NCBI GenBank assembly: GCA_017470485.1 | Contig: JAFUYQ010000030.1 | Span: forward strand, 39,663 to 103,662 | Reading direction: 5' to 3' | DNA from: Synergistaceae bacterium | Lineage (GTDB): Bacteria > Synergistota > Synergistia > Synergistales > Aminobacteriaceae | Length of the DNA stretch: 64,000 nucleotides | In this document: in pieces, positions 53,795-61,789 of the stretch | How the letters are laid out: each line of letters begins with the position of its first letter | Numbering within the stretch: position 1 is the stretch's first letter | The notes under the pieces: generated by a model | Databases searched by the model: none | What the model saw: the letters and a program-made list of their open reading frames with translations, nothing else | What the model was told of the DNA's origin: nothing | Made by a program: the position numbers and the translations under genes

Positions 53795-54406
53795 ATGAAA
53801 GTTGGAATTATAGGAGCTGGCGAAATCGGTCAAAGGCTCGCAAGGCATTTTCTGAGCATTGGCAATGAAGTGATTCTTTGCAACAGCAGAGACCCGGATA
53901 CTTTGAGAGAAACTATAGCATCTCTCGGAGAAGGAGCATCGGCTGGAACTCTGGCAAATGTGAGCAAACAGGAGATCGTAGTTCTTGCTGTATGGTGGGA
54001 TGTCATTCCAAGTGTCATGAAGAAGATTTCGGACTGGAACGGGCGTATTCTGATTGACGCTACAAATATGCTCACCGTAACAGAACAGGGAACACGGCAT
54101 GTGAATCTGGAGAATATAACCGGCAGTGAATATGTTGCATCACTTGCGAAAGGTGCGCGTGTGGTTAAGGCTTTCAATCATCTGTTCGGACAGTTCATGG
54201 ATGGCTCTGTTGAGGGCGGTAATCGTGTTCTGTTCTATGCAGGCGACGACATAGCAGCAAAGAAAACATTGAAACCGATGTTTGAGGCTATGGGCTTTTA
54301 TCCTGTTGATCTTGGCAGTCTTGCGGACGGCGGGAGGCTTATGCAGGTTGGAGGCGCATTGAACGGAAAACACTTCATAAAGAGGACGGAGGATATGTGT
54401 CTATGA
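53795..54406 (+). CDS. NADP-binding reductase, F420H2:NADP oxidoreductase-like
   Basis: 203 aa. Rossmann motif GIIGAGEIGQRLARHFLSIG (residues 4-23) and NSRDP at the NADP 2'-phosphate position; ARVVKAFNHLFGQFM and YAGDDIAAKKTLKPMFEAMG fit the YadA/F420-dependent NADP reductase group. In organisms without F420 such proteins act on other substrates. Stop codon overlaps the next start (ATGA). Confidence 0.85.
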   Translation: MKVGIIGAGEIGQRLARHFLSIGNEVILCNSRDPDTLRETIASLGEGASAGTLANVSKQEIVVLAVWWDVIPSVMKKISDWNGRILIDATNMLTVTEQGTRHVNLENITGSEYVASLAKGARVVKAFNHLFGQFMDGSVEGGNRVLFYAGDDIAAKKTLKPMFEAMGFYPVDLGSLADGGRLMQVGGALNGKHFIKRTEDMCL

Positions 54407-54990
54407 AGTTTGTTGTAGTTTCAGGTAATCCGAAAAAAGACGGTCTGACGAGAAGAATGACTGACGAGATCATTCGCGGGGCAAAGGACGGCGGCGCGGA
54501 GACATGCGAAGTCAGTGCATATGATATGAGTTATTGCCGTTCGTGTAACGGAGGCGCGGGTCAATGTCTTGAAGATAATCATAAATGTGTGTTTGGAAAA
54601 GACGGCTTTGATTATGCACAGGAGACAATCAGAAATGCTGATGCTGTAGCCTTTATATCCCCGGTTTATTGGGAGGAAGTCAGCGAAGGCTTAAAGAGTT
54701 TCATGGATCGTTTTCGCCGTTGTGAATCAAGCGGGATATTCAACCATAGGAAAGCAGCACTTACAGGTAAACCCGTTTTGCTCATTGCATCTGCTGGAGG
54801 CTCAGGTCTGGATATGATTGAACCGCTGAAAGAAATGGAACGTTTTGTACATCACACGGGCGGTATGGTCTTTGACGCTATTGGCATAAACCGCTGGAAT
54901 CAGGCATACAAGGGAAGAACAATCTATGAGGCCGCAAAGGCAATAGCTGAGGGCGTAAAAGTCGGAGAAACTATAGAATATGCTGGGTAA
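54403..54990 (+). CDS. Flavodoxin-like NAD(P)H-dependent FMN reductase/iron-sulfur flavoprotein family
   Basis: 195 aa from ATG 54403 (GGAGG 10 nt upstream, ATGA overlap with the previous gene); a GTG at 54397 is in frame. Flavodoxin-type phosphate loop SGNPKKDGLTRRM, then CRSCNGGAGQCLEDNHKC, a cysteine-rich insert typical of iron-sulfur flavoproteins, and SPVYWEEVSEGLKSFMDRF. Probably moves electrons from NAD(P)H to a flavin or quinone-like acceptor. Confidence 0.9.
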   Translation: MKFVVVSGNPKKDGLTRRMTDEIIRGAKDGGAETCEVSAYDMSYCRSCNGGAGQCLEDNHKCVFGKDGFDYAQETIRNADAVAFISPVYWEEVSEGLKSFMDRFRRCESSGIFNHRKAALTGKPVLLIASAGGSGLDMIEPLKEMERFVHHTGGMVFDAIGINRWNQAYKGRTIYEAAKAIAEGVKVGETIEYAG

Positions 54991-55009
54991 GGAAATACAG
55001 AAAGGATGA

Positions 55010-55243
55010 TTGAACAATGTCGTATACATTATGACGAGCAACCTTCTGTGCAATTTTACGGATGAGGACAACGCAAAATGCAGGGCTAATTTCTCTGCGT
55101 ATCATCTCTACACAGAATCCAAGCGCAAAGAATACGGCTCAGAATTTCTCATTGTCAGGGGAGTGGTTGAGTTTTCAGTATTACGTAAAGGTGGAATTTG
55201 GCGCATTCACAAATTGAATGTTGAGTGCGTTTATCGCCTCTGA
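55010..55243 (+). pseudogene. Truncated SnoaL/NTF2-like protein (C-terminal part)
   Basis: 77-codon ORF. The segment from NLLCNFTDEDNAKCRANFSA through GGIWRIHKLNVECVYRL fits the C-terminal half of an NTF2-like cone fold (DEDNAKxxANFSAYH and WRIxKL). Normal members are about 130 residues, so the N-terminal half is missing. An alternative ATG at 55006 with AAAGG reads another frame. Probably a decayed gene, but a short functional domain cannot be excluded. Confidence 0.6.
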
Positions 55244-55262
55244 GATTTAAGGAGGGCTATGA

Positions 55263-55664
55263 ATGAGTAAGGCATATGATTTTCTGAAAGAATGCGGATT
55301 TTATTATCTTCTCACAGTTGACGGCGACTATCCGGCAGGAAGACCGATAAGCGGAATCCTTGAGGCTGACGGGACGATGTACTTCGGTACAAGGACGGAC
55401 AAAGCGGTTTACAGGCAGTTGAAGCGGAATACTCACGTCGGTCTTCTGGCGTTCAATAAAGGAAGATGGCTTCGTCTTCAGGCCGACGCTGAGGAAACAC
55501 ATGACCACTCAATACGTGAGCAGTACCTGAGCAGACTTCCCGCAGAAATCCGCAGGTTCGGCAATGCGGATAATCCCCTTCTTGCTGTATTTGCTATGCA
55601 CATTGTGAAAGCAGATTTGCACGCAGGAGAGACCAGCGAAGATATTACGGAGGAGGAAAAATAG
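55263..55664 (+). CDS. Pyridoxamine 5'-phosphate oxidase-like flavin protein
   Basis: 133 aa, split-barrel FMN-binding fold. YYLLTVDGDYPAGRPISGIL and DGTMYFGTRTDKAVYRQL are the conserved first strands; a helical C-terminus follows. Members reduce or oxidise small molecules with FMN or F420. GGAGG precedes the ATG. Stop codon abuts the next start. A fragment of a second copy lies at 53102. Confidence 0.88.
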   Translation: MSKAYDFLKECGFYYLLTVDGDYPAGRPISGILEADGTMYFGTRTDKAVYRQLKRNTHVGLLAFNKGRWLRLQADAEETHDHSIREQYLSRLPAEIRRFGNADNPLLAVFAMHIVKADLHAGETSEDITEEEK

Positions 55665-57407
55665 ATGGCAAATTTAGAGGAATTGATGATATTCAGGCCG
55701 TCAAAGCAGTATAAGCCCGAGTGTGAACAGAAGATTGCTCCCGGCAAAAGCGTTCTGCCCAAAGGCTGGCAGAGTGAGGAAGGTTTTATGCCCTTGCCGT
55801 GCGATATTATCGTTGAGAAGGACGCACGCGTGAAAATGCGCGATGGAGTTTCTTTGTGCGTTGACATCTTCAGGCCTGCGACTGACGAACAAGTCCCGGT
55901 GCTGGTATCATGGAGTCCATACGGCAAGGACAACTGCACCCGCGCCAGCTACAAGGGAATATTCTCACTTGTCGGCATACCTAACAGCAAAGTATCCGGC
56001 CTCCAGAAATTCGAGGGCAGCGATCCGGCTTATTGGTGCGCTCACGGCTATGCTGTCTGCAACCCAGACACTAGAGGCATCACGAAGTCTGAGGGCACAA
56101 TCTACACGATAGGTTCTCACGAGGCGCAGGACGGCTATGACCTGATAGAGTGGCTTGCTGTTCAGGACTGGTGCAGCGGAAAAGTCGCTCTCAGCGGAAC
56201 ATCTTACCTTGCGTTTTCCCAGTGGTTCATAGCGTCAACACAGCCCCCGCACTTGGCCGCAATCAACCCAGAAGAAGGACTCACTGACGCATACAGGGAC
56301 TTGGTGAGCAGAGGCGGCATTACTGACGTAGGTTTTGCTGCACGAATCCAGTCCAGCCAGGCACACGAGGGCGAACCTGTAGACTGGGAGGACTTGGCTG
56401 CTGAAGGGATGAAGTATCCTCTTGCGGATAATCCCTTGTGGCAGGACAAGACTGCTCAACCGGAACGTATAACCTGCCCCGCGTATGTCGTTGCCAGCTA
56501 CAGCAACACTCTTCACACAATGGGAACATTCAGGGCGTGGAGGGCTATACCTGACGGCAAAAAGTGGCTGCGGATTCATGACGGGCAGGAGTGGCCGGAT
56601 TTCTACGATGAGGAACAGCAGGAGGACAGGCGCAGATTCTTTGACTATTTCCTGAAAGATATTCCTAACGGCTGGGAGAATACCCCGACAGTGAGGTACT
56701 CACTTCATGATTTCGAGGGAGGCAACATTACCGGAATAGAGTCCCGGACATTTCCGCCCTATGGTGTGCGCAGTGAAAAGCTCTATCTTGACGGACTCAC
56801 ACGGACTCTCTCTGCTGTGCCTCAAGCGTCAGATGTTCCGGCCAAGTACGCTTCAGAAGGTATCGTGCCTATGGTGTCGTTCATTTACACGGCAAGCGAA
56901 CGCACAGAAATAGTAGGCTATCCGATGGTGAAGCTGTGGCTTGAGGCGGAAGGCTATGATGATATGGACGTGTATATTTCGCTCTACAAGCTGGACAAAT
57001 TCGGAAGCATGTTGCAGCAGTTCACAGTGCCTAATCACGGAGCGCGCAATCACGATCTCACTGAAAGAGGAGGAAGTATCCTGCGTTATCGAGGCAGCAC
57101 GGGAAGGCTGAGAGTCTCCATGAGACACCTTGACGAAGAGAAGAGTACACCAGAGATCCCGTATCACAGCTTTGACCGCGTCGAGAAGCTCAAGCCCGGA
57201 GAGATTGTGCCTGTAGAGGTAGAGATGTATCCTGTTGGAATGTTGCTCTATGCTGGAGAGAGTCTGCGTCTTGTTGTGAGTGCAAGAGACGAGGCAGGAT
57301 CAATGATGCCCGGTACAGCTCCGGCCAAGCCAGACAATAAGGGAATGCACGTGATTCATTGCGGAGGAAAATACGATTCATATCTTCAGCTTCCGTTCAA
57401 ACATTAA
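55665..57407 (+). CDS. CocE/NonD-type alpha/beta hydrolase (X-Pro dipeptidyl-peptidase S15 family)
   Basis: 580 aa, no signal peptide. Residues 45-330 form the hydrolase domain: KMRDGVSLCVDIFRP, PDTRGITKSEG, and nucleophile motif LSGTSYLAFSQW. A jelly-roll C-terminal domain (about 370-575; VGYPMVKLWLEAEGYDDMDV) is characteristic. Known members hydrolyse acyl esters such as cocaine or act on peptides. With the exported esterase and reductases it suggests processing of an esterified aromatic or xenobiotic compound, which is inference. Confidence 0.92.
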   Translation: MANLEELMIFRPSKQYKPECEQKIAPGKSVLPKGWQSEEGFMPLPCDIIVEKDARVKMRDGVSLCVDIFRPATDEQVPVLVSWSPYGKDNCTRASYKGIFSLVGIPNSKVSGLQKFEGSDPAYWCAHGYAVCNPDTRGITKSEGTIYTIGSHEAQDGYDLIEWLAVQDWCSGKVALSGTSYLAFSQWFIASTQPPHLAAINPEEGLTDAYRDLVSRGGITDVGFAARIQSSQAHEGEPVDWEDLAAEGMKYPLADNPLWQDKTAQPERITCPAYVVASYSNTLHTMGTFRAWRAIPDGKKWLRIHDGQEWPDFYDEEQQEDRRRFFDYFLKDIPNGWENTPTVRYSLHDFEGGNITGIESRTFPPYGVRSEKLYLDGLTRTLSAVPQASDVPAKYASEGIVPMVSFIYTASERTEIVGYPMVKLWLEAEGYDDMDVYISLYKLDKFGSMLQQFTVPNHGARNHDLTERGGSILRYRGSTGRLRVSMRHLDEEKSTPEIPYHSFDRVEKLKPGEIVPVEVEMYPVGMLLYAGESLRLVVSARDEAGSMMPGTAPAKPDNKGMHVIHCGGKYDSYLQLPFKH

Positions 57408-57507
57408 CGATTAGCTAAACTCACAAACAATCCCCGCATTCATAAGAGTCTACGGAGATTAATCTCTCTTACTGTCGAAATTCTGAATGAAGGAGGACGC
57501 AAAATAG

Positions 57508-57771
57508 ATGAAGACCATCATAATAACAGGCGGAAACTCAGGGCTAGGCTTTGAGACCGCAAAACTTGTTGCTAAGAAGGGCGGGGATTACTCAATTTAC
57601 GAATCTTCTGAGTTGTTATACAGCCTTGAGAATGCCCGCGAATTGTGGAACGCAAGCGTGAGACTTTCAAAGGATTTGACAACTCTACGAAATCGCGTTT
57701 ATAATATTCCGTCAATCAAATCACACACACCAATCATGTGGAGACGTGGCCGAGTGGTCGAAGGCGGTTGA
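57508..57771 (+). pseudogene. Internally deleted short-chain dehydrogenase paralogue
   Basis: The first 28 codons (MKTIIITGGNSGLGFETAKL onward) and a 20-codon stretch (SSELLYSLENARELWNASVR) match the N- and C-terminal ends of the SDR at 49232. The roughly 235 residues between them are deleted. The open frame then runs on into tRNA-Ser, so it has no natural end. It has a good ribosome binding site (GGAGG) but lacks the catalytic Tyr/Lys. Confidence 0.85.
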
Positions 57772-57829
57772 CTCGAAATCAACTGAGCGGCTTGCCGTTC
57801 CTAGAGTTCGAATCTCTACGTCTCCGCCA
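57740..57829 (+). tRNA. tRNA-Ser (CGA)
   Basis: Acceptor GGAGACG / CGTCTCC, anticodon stem GTTGA/TCAAC around CTCGAAA (anticodon CGA, codon TCG), and a long variable arm (GAGCGGCTTGCCGTTC) typical of serine tRNAs. The T loop is TTCGAAT; G discriminator and encoded CCA at 57827-57829. Lies at the edge of the accessory cluster. Confidence 0.96.
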
Positions 57830-57863
57830 TTTTTTTATATGAAGGCAGGTATTCTTTAACGTC

Positions 57864-59060
57864 ATGAAAATTCTCGTAATCAACTGCGGCAGTTCCTCCC
57901 TCAAGTATCAGTTGTTCGACATGGAAGATGAGTCAGTTTCGGCTAAAGGTCTGGTAGACAGAATAGGCATTGAAGGCTCAAATCTCACTCACAGAAAAAC
58001 AGGCGCAGACCCCTTCAAGGTCGAAACTCCGATTAAAGATCACAAAGTTGCCATGAAGCTCGTACTTGAAGCACTGCTTGACGCGAATCATGGCGTTCTC
58101 AAATCGCTCGATGAAATCTCAGCGGCTGGACACCGCATAGTCTCCGGCGGCGACCTCTACAAAGAGTCAGTGCTTGTTGACGCTCAGGTCATGGACGGCC
58201 TCCGCCAGTGCATTCCTCTTGCGCCCCTCCACAATCCCGGACACATCATGGGAATCGAGGCCATTCAGCACGCTCTCCCCAAACTCCCGAACGTCGTCGT
58301 TTTCGATACGGCATTCCATCAGACAATGCCCGATTATGCCTACATGTACGGGCTTCCTTGGGAGTTCTACGAGACTCACAGAGTAAGACGCTACGGCGCG
58401 CACGGAACAAGCCATCACTTTGTCGCTCTCAGGACAGCAGAGATTCTCGGAAAGCCGATCGAGAGCCTCAAAATGATTACCTGTCATCTCGGCAACGGAA
58501 GCTCTATCAGCGCAGTCAAAAACGGCAAGTGCATTGATACCTCAATGGGCCTTACGCCTCTTGCCGGTGTCCTCATGGGAACCCGTACCGGCGACATGGA
58601 TCCCGCGTGCGTCCCGTTCGTCCAGAACATCACGAAATACACCGCTGACGAGATGAACAACTTTATGAACAAAAAGAGCGGTCTTCTCGGAATTTCGGGA
58701 GTAAGCAGCGACCTCAGAGACGTTGAGGAGGCAGCCGCTAAGGGCAATGACCGCGCAAGACTCGCAATCGACATGCTCGAATACGGAATCAGCAAGTACA
58801 TCGGTGCTTACACCGTAGCAATGGGCGGACTTGATGTCCTCGTCTTCACGGCCGGAATCGGAGAGAACAGCGCGGCGACTCGCGAGGCAGTCTGCAAGAA
58901 ACTTGAGTTCATGGGCGTGAAAATCGATTCGGCCAAGAACAACATTCGCGGAAAAGAAGCCATCGTCAGCGCGGACGACTCAAAAGTTACGGTAATGGTT
59001 GTCCCGACTAACGAGGAATTAATGATTGCACGCGAGACAAAGAGAATTGCCTTTGCATAA
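57864..59060 (+). CDS. ackA: Acetate kinase
   Basis: 398 aa. Interconverts acetyl phosphate and acetate with ADP/ATP, the energy-yielding step of acetogenic fermentation. Features: NCGSSSLKYQLF at residues 5-16, AAGHRIVSGGD, FDTAFHQTMP, YGAHGTSHHFVALR and the nucleotide-binding HLGNGSSISAVKNGKCIDTS. No pta gene is adjacent. Followed by overlapping yceD. Confidence 0.97.
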   Translation: MKILVINCGSSSLKYQLFDMEDESVSAKGLVDRIGIEGSNLTHRKTGADPFKVETPIKDHKVAMKLVLEALLDANHGVLKSLDEISAAGHRIVSGGDLYKESVLVDAQVMDGLRQCIPLAPLHNPGHIMGIEAIQHALPKLPNVVVFDTAFHQTMPDYAYMYGLPWEFYETHRVRRYGAHGTSHHFVALRTAEILGKPIESLKMITCHLGNGSSISAVKNGKCIDTSMGLTPLAGVLMGTRTGDMDPACVPFVQNITKYTADEMNNFMNKKSGLLGISGVSSDLRDVEEAAAKGNDRARLAIDMLEYGISKYIGAYTVAMGGLDVLVFTAGIGENSAATREAVCKKLEFMGVKIDSAKNNIRGKEAIVSADDSKVTVMVVPTNEELMIARETKRIAFA

Positions 59061-59607
59061 CGTATTCAACGAAAATCAGAAAGCAATATTGACCCTGCCG
59101 CCTAAAAATGACACGGAGGCCGACACTTCATCAAGCTGGGATTTCTCACAGTATGAGGGCGTTCTGAATTTTGACGGTCAGGAATTTATTTTCCCTGAGG
59201 GCTTTCACGCTGAGGCATCTTCGCGCTGGATTGAAGACTCGCTGCTGATGGTTAATATAGCCGTTTCAGCGGAAATTCAAGCGGAGTGCGCTAGGTGTCT
59301 CACTCCTGTCAGCCTTGAAATATCGGGGGAATTAGGGTATCTTTATTGTTCGCATAGTGCTGACGAGCTTAACGGCTTTGACGACTATATGCCCGTTGAG
59401 GTTGAATTTTTCGGTCGCGTTCTTGACGTTATGCCGCAGATTAGAGAAAGTATTTACACGGTTCTTCCGACTAAGGTTCTTTGCCGTGAGGACTGCAAGG
59501 GCTTATGCCCCGTCTGCGGAACGAATCTGAATGAAAGTTCCTGCTCATGCGGAAATGAGGACATAGATCCGAGACTTGAGGCACTGCGTAATTTCAACAG
59601 CGAATAA
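59053..59607 (+). CDS. YceD/DUF177-family protein
   Basis: About 184 aa from TTG 59053; a TTG at 59026, inside ackA, is also in frame and neither has a strong ribosome binding site. YceD proteins lie upstream of rpmF in most bacteria and affect 23S rRNA metabolism. The conserved cysteine pattern is present: ECARCLTPV near residue 80 and C-terminal CREDCKGLCPVCGTNL, a likely zinc site. Confidence 0.88.
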   Translation: MHNVFNENQKAILTLPPKNDTEADTSSSWDFSQYEGVLNFDGQEFIFPEGFHAEASSRWIEDSLLMVNIAVSAEIQAECARCLTPVSLEISGELGYLYCSHSADELNGFDDYMPVEVEFFGRVLDVMPQIRESIYTVLPTKVLCREDCKGLCPVCGTNLNESSCSCGNEDIDPRLEALRNFNSE

Positions 59608-59632
59608 TAATTATTACAGGGGGATTCAAATC

Positions 59633-59833
59633 ATGGCAACACCTAAAAGAAAAGTATCTCATGCCCGTACTTCACAGAGAAAAGCCAACTGGCTCGGAGC
59701 TTTAAGCTCGCCTGCCGTTGTGGCCTGCCCGAAGTGCGGAGAAGCAACGCTTGCACATCATGCCTGCCCTTCATGCGGTTATTACAGGGGACATCAGGCC
59801 GTCAAGATGAAGACTGAGGAAGCAGCCGGTTAA
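59633..59833 (+). CDS. rpmF: Ribosomal protein L32
   Basis: 66 aa from ATG 59633 (AGGGGG upstream). N-terminal MATPKRKVSHARTSQRKANW is the L32 family signature, followed by a zinc ribbon CPKCGEATLAHHACPSCGYY. Usual partner of yceD; the fatty-acid genes (plsX, fab) that often follow are absent here. Confidence 0.97.
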   Translation: MATPKRKVSHARTSQRKANWLGALSSPAVVACPKCGEATLAHHACPSCGYYRGHQAVKMKTEEAAG

Positions 59834-59860
59834 ATCGGCGGAATATGAGAAACTGACATT

Positions 59861-59896
59861 GCCGGAGGTATGTAATATATTCTGCCTCCGGCTTTT
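59861..59896 (+). terminator. Terminator after rpmF
   Basis: GCCGGAGG (59861-59868) pairs with CCTCCGGC (59885-59892), then TTTTAT. Confidence 0.85.
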
Positions 59897-59918
59897 ATGG
59901 TAAACGGATAAGAAAATC

Positions 59919-61787
59919 ATGAGCGAAGAAAAATTTTATTTCCAGTCTGAGGCCGCTGAACTTCTCAGAATGATGATAAATTCAGTGTACTCGAATAAAG
60001 ATATATTTTTACGCGAGCTTATTTCAAACGCTTCCGATGCCCTCGATAAAAGAAGAATCGAATGCCTTAAAGACTCAGAGCTTGCGGAAAACACCAATCC
60101 AGAAATCAAAATCGAAATTGATAACGACCGTAAAACTCTTTCAGTAAGCGATAACGGCATAGGCATGTCCAAAGATGAAATCATAAAATATCTTGGGACT
60201 ATCGCGAAATCAGGCACTAGAGAATTTATCGAGGCCGCTAAAAATTCAAGCACTCAGCAGGAATTAATCGGCCAGTTCGGTGTCGGCTTCTATTCGGTTT
60301 TCATGGCCGCCGATAAAGTCGAAGTGGTAACACGTAAGCTGGGCGCGTCAGAAACATTCAAATTCGTTTCGGACGGGGACGGTTCCTTCACGATTGACGA
60401 GGCTGAACAGAGAAGCGAGTGCGGAACTACCGTAACGCTTTTCATAAGGCAGTCAACTGAAGAGGGAGCAAAGAATTATCTCGATGAATGGACTGTGAGA
60501 GACATAATCGGGAAATATTCGGACTTCATTTCATGGCCGATATATTTCAAGGACAAAATCGTAAATTCCCGTAAAGCTATATGGCAGAGGCCCGACAGCG
60601 AAATTTCAGAGGAGGAGTATAAGGAGTTCTACCTCCATTTGACGCACGACTTCACCGAACCTCTGACACATATAAAAATTAATGCTGAAGGCTCGACAAA
60701 CTTCAAAGGACTCCTTTTCATTCCGTCTCAGGCTCCTTATGACCTCTTTATGAACCCTGAGTCCGGCGGCATATCGCTCTACATTAACAGGGTCTTCATA
60801 ATGAATGACTGCAAGGACTTAATCCCTCAGTATCTCAGATTCATAAGGGGCGTTATAGATTCGGAAGACTTGCCGCTGAATATCTCCCGTGAGATTCTTC
60901 AGGACGATCCGATAATCAGAATCATCAGGAGAAGCTCACAGAGAAAAATTTTCAGCGAACTCAAAAAAATGCTCGAAAATGACAGGGAGAAATACATAAA
61001 GTTCTGGACAGCATTCGGCAGAGTCTTCAAGGAAGGTTTGATTCAGGATTCCGAGAACGCAAAAACAATTCTCGGCCTCGAAATCTTCAGAACTACCAAC
61101 GATGACGGCTGGACTACAATCGAAGAATACAGAGCCAGAATGAAGCCCGGCCAAAAAGGCGTTTACTGTCTCGCCGGAAAAGATAACATCGATGTCCTCA
61201 AAGCCTCCCCGAAAATCGAGCCGTTCACGTCAAGAGGCTATGAAGTCTTGCTGATGACTGACCCGATTGACGAGGTCATACTCGCTCAGGCTGAATTTAT
61301 GCTCCCTGACGACGCTAAGGATTTACTGAATATCGCCCGTGATGACGTTACGCCCTACACCGATGACGAGAAAAAAGACAATGACAAGAAACTCAAGGCT
61401 CTTGAAAAAGAATTTGAGCCCGTCAGGAAATTAGCACTTGAGATTTTCCCAGACAAACTCGAAACGGTTAAGCCCTCTTTGACATTGACAGCTTCACCGG
61501 CTTGTTTAAGAGACGCTCCGAACGGCGTATCGCTTCAGATGGAAAGCCTCATGCGTTCGGCGGGCAGAGTAGTTCCGCCGCAGAAAAGAATACTTGAGCT
61601 TTCATCAAGTCATGAGGCCGTTAAAAAACTTATCGGGCTGGTATCGACTGACAGGGACAAAGCCGCTGAGATTCTCAGAATACTTTATGACCAGTCTATG
61701 CTTCTTGAGGGCGCAATGCCTGATAACCCTGCCGAGTTCGTTAAACGGGTCGATGAGCTTCTAACGCTCTCATTGAAGGACGGTTAA
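59919..61787 (+). CDS. htpG: Chaperone HtpG (Hsp90)
   Basis: 622 aa, full length. GHKL ATPase motifs: ELISNASDALDK (residues 28-39), VSDNGIGMS and GQFGVGFYSVF. The middle domain has the catalytic Arg region (DSEDLPLNISREIL), and a C-terminal dimerisation domain ends the protein. Cytoplasmic ATP-dependent chaperone. The next gene starts 2 bp after the stop, so the two are cotranscribed. ClpB, a frequent partner in protein rescue, is broken in this genome window. Confidence 0.96.
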   Translation: MSEEKFYFQSEAAELLRMMINSVYSNKDIFLRELISNASDALDKRRIECLKDSELAENTNPEIKIEIDNDRKTLSVSDNGIGMSKDEIIKYLGTIAKSGTREFIEAAKNSSTQQELIGQFGVGFYSVFMAADKVEVVTRKLGASETFKFVSDGDGSFTIDEAEQRSECGTTVTLFIRQSTEEGAKNYLDEWTVRDIIGKYSDFISWPIYFKDKIVNSRKAIWQRPDSEISEEEYKEFYLHLTHDFTEPLTHIKINAEGSTNFKGLLFIPSQAPYDLFMNPESGGISLYINRVFIMNDCKDLIPQYLRFIRGVIDSEDLPLNISREILQDDPIIRIIRRSSQRKIFSELKKMLENDREKYIKFWTAFGRVFKEGLIQDSENAKTILGLEIFRTTNDDGWTTIEEYRARMKPGQKGVYCLAGKDNIDVLKASPKIEPFTSRGYEVLLMTDPIDEVILAQAEFMLPDDAKDLLNIARDDVTPYTDDEKKDNDKKLKALEKEFEPVRKLALEIFPDKLETVKPSLTLTASPACLRDAPNGVSLQMESLMRSAGRVVPPQKRILELSSSHEAVKKLIGLVSTDRDKAAEILRILYDQSMLLEGAMPDNPAEFVKRVDELLTLSLKDG

Positions 61788-61789
61788 AG

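Noticed and set aside
57508..57771. Functional small SDR-like protein
   Set aside because: Catalytic core is missing and the open frame continues into tRNA-Ser, so it is better described as a pseudogene.
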